DNA of 64,000 nt from Legionellaceae bacterium (GTDB lineage Bacteria > Pseudomonadota > Gammaproteobacteria > Legionellales > Legionellaceae), in assembly GCA_029212505.1 (NCBI GenBank), contig JARGOS010000006.1, positions 24,152 through 88,151 of the forward strand, written 5' to 3'. Position 1 is the first letter of the stretch. Each line of letters starts with the position of its first letter. The position numbers were made by a program, and so were the translations under genes. Shown here in pieces: positions 15,500-23,890 of the stretch. Below the pieces are notes generated by a model. It was not told where the DNA came from. It worked only from the letters and a program-made list of their open reading frames with translations, and searched no databases.

Positions 15500-18400
15500 A
15501 TGGGTCGTTCTCGTTTTGTTCATTTAAGAGTGCACAGTGAATTTTCATTGGTGGATGGTTTGGTGCGTATCAAGCCGTTGATGAATACCGTGACTGATCG
15601 CGGCATGAATGCTGTGGCCGTCACTGATTTTTGTAATCAATTCGCAGCGCTCAAAATGTTCACAGCAGCCATGAAAATGGGTGTTAAGCCTATTTTTGGT
15701 GCTGAACTGCCGTGTCATAATCCTGATAAGCCGGATGAAATCACGTCGGTTGTTTTGTTATGCCAAAACATGATTGGGTATAAAAATTTAACGCGTTTGG
15801 TGTCTCGCGCTTATTTTGAAGGGCAACATCAAGGACAACCACGTATTCAGTATGCTTGGATTGCTGAAGAAGCGGAGGGTTTAATTGCCTTATCTGGCGG
15901 ATTAAGCGGCGAAATAGGACGCGCTTTAGCAGAAGAAAATGACGTGTTGGCCGAGGACGTGGCGAAGCGTTGGTGCGCGTTATTTCCTGAGCGATTTTAT
16001 TTAGAAATTCAGCGTACAGGTCGCCCCGGTGAAGAAGCCTATAACGAACGCGCCGTGCGTTTAGCCGATAAATTAAACCTGCCGTTAGTAGCAACCAATG
16101 ATGTGCGCTTTATTGACTCCAGTGAGTTTGATGCGCACGAAGCGCGTGTGTGTATTCATGATGGGTATACGCTCGCCGATCCAAGACGCGAAAAGCGTTA
16201 CAGCCCCGAACAATATTTACGTTCAGCGGATGAGATGTGTGAATTATTTTCTGATTTGCCTCAAGCGATTGAAAATACGCACGAAATCGCCAAGCGTTGT
16301 ACGGTGAATTTAGAGCTCGGCAATGTTTATTTACCGAATTTTCCTGTACCAGAACAATTCTCTGAAAAAACCTATTTAACACACATGTCAGAAGAAGGGC
16401 TCGCAAAGCGCCTAGGTGTAGCCCATGTATCCGAAGCGCCGCCTGCGTATCGAGCGCGTCTTGAGATTGAGCTGGGCGTGATTAATCAGATGGGTTTTGC
16501 GGGTTATTTTTTGATTGTTGCTGATTTTATTCAATGGGCTAAAAAGCAAGCGATTCCTGTGGGGCCTGGGCGTGGCTCGGGTGCGGGCTCGTTGGTGGCG
16601 TATGTTTTACTTATCACAGATTTAGATCCGCTTGAATATGATTTGCTGTTTGAGCGATTTTTGAACCCCGAGCGGGTATCGATGCCCGATTTTGATATCG
16701 ACTTTTGTATGTACGGTCGCGATCGCGTGATTGATTATGTGGCTGAGCGTTATGGGCGCCAAAGTGTATCGCAGATCATCACGTTTGGTACCATGGCAGC
16801 CAAAGCCGTGATTCGTGATGTAGGCCGTGTATTGGGTCATCCGTATGGCTTTGTCGATAAGCTTGCGAAACTTATTCCGTTTGAATTGGGGATCACACTC
16901 ACCAAAGCTTTGGAAATGGAGCCTGAGCTTGAGCGGCGTTACGAAGATGAAGAAGAAGTCAGAAGTTTGATTGATTTAGCTTTATCGCTTGAGGGAATCA
17001 CACGTAACGCAGGTAAACATGCGGGGGGTGTGGTGATCGCACCTTCGGTATTAACTGATTTTACAGCGGTGTATTGTGAGCAAGGCTCTACGCAGTGGGT
17101 GAGTCAGTTTGATAAAGATGATGTTGAAGCCGTGGGGCTTGTTAAGTTCGACTTTTTAGGGCTTAAAACACTCACGGTGATTGATTGCGCATTGCAAACC
17201 GTGAATAAAACGCGGTCAAAACAGGCGTTAGCGCCGCTCGCGATTGAAACTATTCCGCTGGATGATAAAAAAACGTTTGAATTATTGCAGGCATGTCAAA
17301 CCACCTCGGTGTTTCAGCTTGAGTCACGCGGTATGAAAGACTTAATTCACCGCCTTCAACCCGATTCGTTTGAAGATATTATTGCTTTAGTTGCACTCTA
17401 CCGGCCTGGCCCGTTGCAGTCGGGCATGGTCGATGACTTTGTTGAACGAAAGCATGGCCGCTCGCCCATTGTGTATTTGCATCCAGATTTAGAGCCTATT
17501 TTACAGCCAACGTACGGGGTTATTTTATATCAAGAGCAGGTGATGCAAATTGCTCAGGTCCTGGCAAATTATACGCTTGGCGCGGCGGATTTATTACGTC
17601 GCGCGATGGGTAAGAAAAAGCCTGAAGAAATGGCTAAGCAGCGTGTAATTTTTACCGAAGGCGCTACAGCCCGGGGTGTTGATAAAAAAATTAGCACCGC
17701 GATGTTTGATTTAATGGAAAAATTCGCAGGCTACGGATTTAATAAATCGCATTCGGCGGCCTATGCACTCGTCGCGTATCAGACCGCTTGGCTTAAAGCG
17801 CATTATCCTGCAGCATTTATGGCATCGGTTATCTCGGTGGATATGGATAATACCGATAAAGTGGATATGTTATTACGTGAATGCAAAGAGATGGAACTGG
17901 AGGTGCGACTGCCGTCGGTTGTTCATGGGCAATATGAATTTACGGTGGCTGATGATAAAACACTGATTTACGGCCTGGGCGCACTGAAAGGCGTGGGTGA
18001 GGCCGTGATTGAAGCGTTAATTCAAACACGAGATGAACAAGGTGCTGCTCAAGATTTATTTGATTTTTGTCGCCAAGTAGATTTACGCCGTACCAATCGG
18101 CGCGTGTTCGAGGCTTTGATTAAAAGCGGAAGCTTCGATGATTGGGGTATTGAGCGTTCGGTTCTGCATGCGTCGTTAGATTCAGCGATGAAGCGCGGGC
18201 TAGAATACCATTCCAGCCAAAACAGCGGCCAGGCTGATTTGTTCGGTTTGTTTGGTGAACAAGATGATACACCACCTTATGCAGAGGCGTTGCCTTGGAC
18301 TGTGAAGCAGCGCTTGCAAGGCGAAAAAGATACCTTAGGTTTTTATTTAAGTGGCCATCCGGCGGAATCTTATCGTGTTGAGCTGGGCGAGCATGTTGTA

Positions 18401-18928
18401 CCGATTGCTGATTTAGGAAAAAATCATCTAAAAAAAGCGCGTATCTGTGCTTTGATACGTGGTTTGCGTCGTATCATGACAAAGCGCGGCAAGCAATTGG
18501 TGATTATGGCATTAGAAGACGACAGTGGAACGTTGGATGCCGTGGTGTTTTCTGAAGTGTTTGAAGCGGCTCCCACGCCGCCGGCGTCCGGTGATATTAT
18601 TTGTTTAGAGGGTGAAATCGGCGAAGATAATTTTACCGGTGGGGTGCGTGTCACGGCAACCGCGGTGTATTCGGTTGCTGAAGCGCGCGCACGCTTTTCG
18701 AAAAATTTATCGTTGGATTTAACGCCTGATAATGCCAGCCAGTTTGAACAACTCAAAGCATTGCTTGAGCAATATCCAGGGCGATGCCCGGTTCGGCTTA
18801 AGTATGTCAACGGTGACGCCGAAAAAATCGTACCGTTGCCACCACGTTGGGGCGTGCTTCCCGAAGATGGTTTATTAGAGGCGTTAACAGCATTATTTGA
18901 TACAGATGCTGTGAGCTTGTGTTATTAA
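15500..18928 (+). CDS. dnaE: DNA polymerase III alpha subunit
   Basis: 1142 residues, normal for proteobacterial DnaE. It is the replicative polymerase subunit. Visible parts are the N-terminal PHP domain (HLRVHSEFSLVDGL), the catalytic PFFPV-like polymerase centre with GPGRGSGAGSLVAY and MPDFDIDFC (acidic triad), YQEQVMQIAQ, the FNKSHSAAYALVAYQTAWLKAHY motif, the helix-hairpin-helix region, and the OB fold near LEDDSGTLDAVVFSEVF. AGGTAAG lies before the ATG. It marks the right border of the accessory region and converges on the next gene with only 7 nt between stops. Confidence 0.97.
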   Translation: MGRSRFVHLRVHSEFSLVDGLVRIKPLMNTVTDRGMNAVAVTDFCNQFAALKMFTAAMKMGVKPIFGAELPCHNPDKPDEITSVVLLCQNMIGYKNLTRLVSRAYFEGQHQGQPRIQYAWIAEEAEGLIALSGGLSGEIGRALAEENDVLAEDVAKRWCALFPERFYLEIQRTGRPGEEAYNERAVRLADKLNLPLVATNDVRFIDSSEFDAHEARVCIHDGYTLADPRREKRYSPEQYLRSADEMCELFSDLPQAIENTHEIAKRCTVNLELGNVYLPNFPVPEQFSEKTYLTHMSEEGLAKRLGVAHVSEAPPAYRARLEIELGVINQMGFAGYFLIVADFIQWAKKQAIPVGPGRGSGAGSLVAYVLLITDLDPLEYDLLFERFLNPERVSMPDFDIDFCMYGRDRVIDYVAERYGRQSVSQIITFGTMAAKAVIRDVGRVLGHPYGFVDKLAKLIPFELGITLTKALEMEPELERRYEDEEEVRSLIDLALSLEGITRNAGKHAGGVVIAPSVLTDFTAVYCEQGSTQWVSQFDKDDVEAVGLVKFDFLGLKTLTVIDCALQTVNKTRSKQALAPLAIETIPLDDKKTFELLQACQTTSVFQLESRGMKDLIHRLQPDSFEDIIALVALYRPGPLQSGMVDDFVERKHGRSPIVYLHPDLEPILQPTYGVILYQEQVMQIAQVLANYTLGAADLLRRAMGKKKPEEMAKQRVIFTEGATARGVDKKISTAMFDLMEKFAGYGFNKSHSAAYALVAYQTAWLKAHYPAAFMASVISVDMDNTDKVDMLLRECKEMELEVRLPSVVHGQYEFTVADDKTLIYGLGALKGVGEAVIEALIQTRDEQGAAQDLFDFCRQVDLRRTNRRVFEALIKSGSFDDWGIERSVLHASLDSAMKRGLEYHSSQNSGQADLFGLFGEQDDTPPYAEALPWTVKQRLQGEKDTLGFYLSGHPAESYRVELGEHVVPIADLGKNHLKKARICALIRGLRRIMTKRGKQLVIMALEDDSGTLDAVVFSEVFEAAPTPPASGDIICLEGEIGEDNFTGGVRVTATAVYSVAEARARFSKNLSLDLTPDNASQFEQLKALLEQYPGRCPVRLKYVNGDAEKIVPLPPRWGVLPEDGLLEALTALFDTDAVSLCY

Positions 18929-18935
18929 ATTTTTT

Positions 18936-19664
18936 TTATCCAACATCATCGCGTTCTAACTTATTTACGCTAATCATGGCTTGTATATCATGAATATAAT
19001 CTTGGCCTCGTTCTGAGTAGCTTGTGAGGCCCATCGCCAGCAAATCACCGCGTAAAGTTTTATGTTTTTTTCGTAAATCAGCTCGTATGCTTCTTAATAA
19101 GGCATAGTGATTATTTGTGTTAATATTGAGCAGATAGGCGCGAACAGAATCGTAAGGGGAAGCAAAGGTTTGAACTTCATGGTGCTTATGGCTTGCGCGT
19201 TGTGAGGGCACCATGCCACAACGGGGTGTGAAGCACCATTGGCCAAAATAATTATGACCCAGTCGAGCAAATTTTGAGGTGCCCCATGATGACTCGTTGG
19301 CGGCCTGCGCTAAAATTAACGATGTTGGAACCATGTCTACGCGGTCGAGCAAGGGTTGAATGTTTTGTAAAACAATGGATGGATCTAATGCGTATTGTTT
19401 GGCGACGCGTGTAAGCCAGCGCTTTTCTTGTTTGGTTAAGTGACGTTTTTTTTGCAGAAAAAGCAGCTTACGTCTCTGAGCAAGAACGTGATGATTTGAT
19501 TTTTGTGCTAAAGGAAGCATATAAGCGAAAAAAGCTTCTTTTTTTTCTTTTGTCGTATGACATGCTCTAAAATCAGGCGCAGATACATGAAGTCGTTTGG
19601 ACACGACAAAACATGCGAGTAATACCGATAAAATTATAAAAAACCAACCTATTTTTTTTATCAT
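18936..19664 (-). CDS. Bax-like glucosaminidase domain protein
   Basis: About 242 residues from ATG 19664 (GGAG 7 nt before it). One N-terminal membrane segment (IGWFFIILSVLLACFVV) is followed by a glucosaminidase domain: PTSLILAQAANESSWGTSKFA with the catalytic Glu, then NYFGQWCF, and a C-terminal YSERGQDYIHDIQAMI. It likely cleaves peptidoglycan between GlcNAc and MurNAc while anchored in the inner membrane. It matches E. coli Bax in length and motif order. Confidence 0.85.
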   Translation of the reverse strand: MIKKIGWFFIILSVLLACFVVSKRLHVSAPDFRACHTTKEKKEAFFAYMLPLAQKSNHHVLAQRRKLLFLQKKRHLTKQEKRWLTRVAKQYALDPSIVLQNIQPLLDRVDMVPTSLILAQAANESSWGTSKFARLGHNYFGQWCFTPRCGMVPSQRASHKHHEVQTFASPYDSVRAYLLNINTNNHYALLRSIRADLRKKHKTLRGDLLAMGLTSYSERGQDYIHDIQAMISVNKLERDDVG

Positions 19665-19756
19665 CGTGCTCTCCAAAGCTTGCGTTCGGCATGAGTCTAG
19701 TGATTTTAAGGCCGTAGGGCTATAATTTAAGGATATAATTTGGGGGAATAACTTAG

Positions 19757-21112
19757 ATGAAAACCATGGATGAGCTTATTGCCGCTTCTGAAGCCGATAT
19801 AGGGCCAATACTCACGCAAATGATTGTGGACGGTGATGTAGCTGATCCTGCGTTTGATAATTATATCTTTACACAGCCACCCTCGAATGCTGCGGCCTGT
19901 TTAGCTGCCGCATTAGGCGATAATGAGGTCTTATGTGAACTTGGCTTTCCTCTTAGTTGTATGGATACTGATCGTGCACGGTCCAATCAAGTAGCTAATT
20001 ACAACGTGATTCAAACGTTAATTGAGTACAATCACGTAAGTATATTAAACATGTCGTCGGTACATCGAGTCATATTTAAAAACGCGTCTACGTTCAAGCC
20101 TTATGTGGAACAAGCTCTATCTACAGGAGATTTTCAAGTATTAAATTATTTTGTTCAGCAAAATCCTGGCAAGGTTATGGATTCGCTTAGCCACGAACTG
20201 ATTGATAGGATATTTTATTTAATGGAAACGCAGCATATATCTGTACCTGAAAATCGTGCAGGACTGAGTGCGATTGTGCGTGCATTAATGCAGTATAGCT
20301 CTGAGCATGTCTCCGAAGAGCAGATGCTGCTTTGGCAGACTCAGGTTGCTCGATGGGGCGTTGGTGAGGAGAATGCTGAAGCTGATATGCCGAAAGCATT
20401 AAAGTATCTTACGCGTAGTATTCCGCAAACATGCTGTGACAAAGAAAATATACTCGAGGTTGATTCAGGGGTTCTTGATAACACAAAAGCATGCTTAATT
20501 TATTTTTATGCTCAAAAACGCGTGCCAGAAGAGATGCTGAGTCATGAAGCCTGCTGTGATTTACTTTATCATCTTGAGATAGATAATCTAAGTGAACCAT
20601 CCTCTCGGTACTTAAGGGAGGCATACAAAGTGATGGAGCCGGTATCGATGATGGATAGCATTTTTATGAATCCAGAAGCGGAGTTATCAACACTATCCAT
20701 GCATTTTAAATTTTATACTCTACTTAGCGGCGGTGTTCCAGAAGAAGCCTTGAGTTATTTTGAATCGATACCTAAAGAGGTACGATCAGGTGAGGCCTGG
20801 TTTCATTATAGCTTGGCTGTGCTCAAGCACGTTGATGCTTTGCCTGATGAGATGATTCAAGAAAGTTTAGAAAAAGTCATTTCTGCTTTACAGCATGCTG
20901 AGGAGCTGGGCTCAGATCTTGCTAAAAATTTCCTCGTCAAAAGCTTTGATAAGCATGATGATGGCTCAATTGTGCGAAGTCAGATGCAGGTGGCTGTTGA
21001 TGGGGGGGGTAAACGTAAATTTGATGCGTTTAAGATAGCCTATCAATCTATCGAAGATGATGAAAGCAAGGGTGAATCTAGCGGTCCAAATACGGATCCA
21101 AGCTTCAAATGA
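19757..21112 (+). CDS. Hypothetical helical protein, candidate secreted effector
   Basis: 451 residues, not recognised. It is mostly helical and acidic, with no signal peptide or membrane helix. A segment near residue 210 (ADMPKALKYLTRSIPQ) resembles one Sel1/TPR-like helix pair, and another (SYFESIPKEVRSGEAWFHYS) is similar. The C-terminus is Glu/Ser-rich (YQSIEDDESKGESSGP) and ends in TDPSFK. Short acidic E-block tails are known in Legionella type IV effectors, and this is the first of six similar-style genes, so I infer a possible effector. GGGGGA precedes the ATG. Confidence 0.6.
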   Translation: MKTMDELIAASEADIGPILTQMIVDGDVADPAFDNYIFTQPPSNAAACLAAALGDNEVLCELGFPLSCMDTDRARSNQVANYNVIQTLIEYNHVSILNMSSVHRVIFKNASTFKPYVEQALSTGDFQVLNYFVQQNPGKVMDSLSHELIDRIFYLMETQHISVPENRAGLSAIVRALMQYSSEHVSEEQMLLWQTQVARWGVGEENAEADMPKALKYLTRSIPQTCCDKENILEVDSGVLDNTKACLIYFYAQKRVPEEMLSHEACCDLLYHLEIDNLSEPSSRYLREAYKVMEPVSMMDSIFMNPEAELSTLSMHFKFYTLLSGGVPEEALSYFESIPKEVRSGEAWFHYSLAVLKHVDALPDEMIQESLEKVISALQHAEELGSDLAKNFLVKSFDKHDDGSIVRSQMQVAVDGGGKRKFDAFKIAYQSIEDDESKGESSGPNTDPSFK

Positions 21113-21278
21113 TTGCGGGTTGAACGCATTGATTGGTCGTGAAGTTGGATGTTATTGATGCTCTATTTTAAGTCACCATGTTTATTTGTTGCGTTTCCTA
21201 TGTTTTTCCTGTAAAATTCTTTTATTTTTAATTTGATTGCATTAACTATTAACTATTAACTAGGAATATATTTTTATC

Positions 21279-21953
21279 ATGCCCATCGATACTATTGAAA
21301 AAGAATTGGTCTGTTCACACAAAGGCAAACCGATGGTTGGATTGATTCATAAACAAAATAGCAAGATTGTCTTTGCTCCTTGTATACCTCAAAAAGTATC
21401 GCTTGAACTCGATGAAAACGGAGCAGCACAGTCAGGTACACACATGAGTGATGGCACAGCTATAAATGGTAAGCAGTTGGGTGATATTAATGCCTTGTTA
21501 GAACAAAATCATGTGCCAAGAATGGCTGTTACGTGCACCTCACCGGACGATGATAAATCGTCCCATCAATTATTGTTCAAACAAAAATGTCGACAAACAC
21601 GACCGTCAGAGTGGGGCGGATTTGCCTTAAGGTTAAATGATTCGAATAAAATAGAATATGCCTTTGTATCAGGCGCTTTTAATTCTGGACCAGGTAAAAG
21701 AATAAAAGGGGCGTGCCTATCCCAAGATCTCATCGATAAAGTCGTGCAGGAAACGACTGTTTTAGTCGAACCAGCAGAAGCAAGCGAGGCGCCATCACAA
21801 GCCGGTGTCACAACGTGCTTTGAAACACCGCCACCAAAACGTCAGTGCACTAATGACGCGAGAGTGGGGGGCATGTATTCTTCGACTGAAGTGCCCCCAG
21901 TTCAATTATCACTGGAACCTGAGCCGAATAGCTTTGGAACCCCTGGGGCTTAA
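21279..21953 (+). CDS. Hypothetical protein with basic PPPKRQC motif, candidate effector
   Basis: 224 residues, no recognised domain. The first ~140 residues look beta-rich (MVGLIHKQNSKIVFAPC, EWGGFALRLNDSNKIEYAFV). The last ~75 are Pro/Glu-rich and disordered, and contain ETPPPKRQC, which resembles a eukaryotic nuclear localisation signal. There is no signal peptide. It lies in the effector-like block and is transcribed the same way, with a weak AGGA box. Confidence 0.55.
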   Translation: MPIDTIEKELVCSHKGKPMVGLIHKQNSKIVFAPCIPQKVSLELDENGAAQSGTHMSDGTAINGKQLGDINALLEQNHVPRMAVTCTSPDDDKSSHQLLFKQKCRQTRPSEWGGFALRLNDSNKIEYAFVSGAFNSGPGKRIKGACLSQDLIDKVVQETTVLVEPAEASEAPSQAGVTTCFETPPPKRQCTNDARVGGMYSSTEVPPVQLSLEPEPNSFGTPGA

Positions 21954-22075
21954 TTTGCGATCTAAAAATTATTTATCATGAAAATACCCGAAGGGCATAC
22001 GAGAGTCAGTTGACGCACACGCATTTGTGGTCTATAAATAAACCAATTGATTTTATATAGTTCTTGTGGGGGCGT

Positions 22076-23713
22076 ATGCCAAAGCCAATAATAGATTTTA
22101 GTGCCTTGATGAACATTCGAGATGAATCAGATCGGCTTAAAGCTTGTTTTGAGTTAGCAAGAAATCATCCTGAATTTAAGTGGGATAAAGTTTCTGAAAA
22201 GGCTCCTCTAAGAGTAAAACAAGCACATGCGCAATTATGGGGTTTTTTAAATAGACAGCGTCCATTTACTGACTTCCTCGCGAAAAGAAGTCGTTCGTAT
22301 ATCGAGCGATGGCAGGAGCGCGGTGCATCAACACCTATCACCTCAGATCATATGCCCGTAGGTAATCAAGTCAGCTTGCATCATGCTCATGACCGTTCTA
22401 AACCGCCTGTATCGTTAAGAATTCTTACATGGAACTTAATGAATAAGGCGCATTCCGTTGCGAGCTGCAAAGATCAACGAGCTTTGGCTGCAGGCAAGCC
22501 TTATGCAAATACACCTGAACAAGATTTGGATGAAACCCTTGAGCAATATCTGGAGAGAAAATACACGCAAATAGATCAAATCATGGCGCACCTCACTGCG
22601 CCAAACAATCGAGCAGATGCCATGTTCTTACAAGAAATTGATTTTTTAAAAGATCCGCATCCAAATGATTGGGACAAACAAAAAAAATTAGATTTAAAAA
22701 ACGCCTTTGAATCCAAATTACGTGATGCAGGTTTTGCGTTGGTGATGACAGATGATCGCATGAATGCAAAACCCCAAGCCATTATTTATAACGCTCATAC
22801 GTTGCAATTAGATGGGAGCACACCCTTGACCCCGCTTATGCCCGGAACCCACGTTGGGGGTCAAGATCCAAGAAACACGCTGTTTGAGGCCCAAATGCAA
22901 CATAGATCAACGGGTCAAAAGGTTATTTTAGCCTCAGCTCATTTAGATTTTGAAGGAAATTACTCGACTTCACTTCGAGCACGATCAGCTGAAAAAGCAG
23001 CAGAAGGAGCCATGTATATTTGGGGAGGCGATACTAACCATACGCCAGGTCATCTTATTCAGGGTTTAACGGGTGATTATACTCAGGCGACAAATTATGA
23101 TGCACGGGAAGGTGGCTTTACTTCACATCATACCGGTACTTATAAAGCAAAAGCATATGATGGCATTGGTTTTTGCCCGCCTCCAGGCTGTTTTATTCAA
23201 TCGGTTGAAGAAGGGGGCAATCGCTTTCATGTGGATCGTGCTTCAGGTCGGTTATCGGTCCAATCTTTTCCTCGTTCTACTCATCCTCATAAGTCGTTGG
23301 TGGGTTTCCCGTGGATGAGTCGGCAAAGTATGGTACTGGAGGTTTTGGGGTACAAACAGAAAATTATAGATCAATTTATTCAAGATACACGTCAATATAG
23401 TCAACATGATTGGGCACAACAAGCCGTGGGAAATTTACAGAATGCTCAAACGATCAATAGCATAGCTCATGTACTTCAGAGCGTCCAAGAGCGAGGCGTT
23501 GTAACACACACACACCCATGGCTCAATGAGGCAAAAAGATTAAAAAATGATGATGAGGCTTTGACTCATGCGCTTTCAAGCCCACCTGTTCTTTCTGATT
23601 TTCGAGAGCGATATCAAAAGATAATCCGTCCTTCAGGTCCAGTGCATCGAAATGATGATCATGATGATCATGATGATCATGATGATCATGATGAGATGTC
23701 ATACCGAATTTAA
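22076..23713 (+). CDS. Endonuclease/exonuclease/phosphatase (DNase I-like) family protein
   Basis: About 545 residues. The EEP fold is supported by ordered motifs: LRILTWNLMNKAHS (metal Asn), AMFLQEIDF (QE), RSTGQKVILASAHLDFEG (His), YIWGGDTNHTPG (GDxN) and AKAYDGIGFCPP (terminal D-x-I-like; the last His is not obvious). Such enzymes cut nucleic acids or remove phosphates from inositol lipids or sphingomyelin. A 110-residue N-terminal helical region and a C-terminal region ending in an Asp-Asp-His repeat flank the domain. The substrate cannot be told. In this neighbourhood a phosphoinositide-directed effector is conceivable, but this is inference. Confidence 0.75.
   Translation: MPKPIIDFSALMNIRDESDRLKACFELARNHPEFKWDKVSEKAPLRVKQAHAQLWGFLNRQRPFTDFLAKRSRSYIERWQERGASTPITSDHMPVGNQVSLHHAHDRSKPPVSLRILTWNLMNKAHSVASCKDQRALAAGKPYANTPEQDLDETLEQYLERKYTQIDQIMAHLTAPNNRADAMFLQEIDFLKDPHPNDWDKQKKLDLKNAFESKLRDAGFALVMTDDRMNAKPQAIIYNAHTLQLDGSTPLTPLMPGTHVGGQDPRNTLFEAQMQHRSTGQKVILASAHLDFEGNYSTSLRARSAEKAAEGAMYIWGGDTNHTPGHLIQGLTGDYTQATNYDAREGGFTSHHTGTYKAKAYDGIGFCPPPGCFIQSVEEGGNRFHVDRASGRLSVQSFPRSTHPHKSLVGFPWMSRQSMVLEVLGYKQKIIDQFIQDTRQYSQHDWAQQAVGNLQNAQTINSIAHVLQSVQERGVVTHTHPWLNEAKRLKNDDEALTHALSSPPVLSDFRERYQKIIRPSGPVHRNDDHDDHDDHDDHDEMSYRI
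23652..23693 (+). repeat. Short tandem repeat ATGATGATC x4
   Basis: Four 9-nt copies plus a partial one, coding for Asp-Asp-His units near the C-terminus of the EEP protein. A slippage-prone tract could vary between strains without changing the frame. Confidence 0.9.
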
Positions 23714-23890
23714 ATCGCTGTCGCGAAATAGACGTTTGTCCACCATGTCCTACGTCTCTTGACTTGCTCAAATCTCTTGCATAAGTCTTTCAGACTGTTA
23801 TTATTCTGCGCTTTATAATATTGAGTTAATACTTGTCAAGATCAATCTATTCGGTTGCTATCCATATTGTTTTAATTAAGGGTTTAATGC

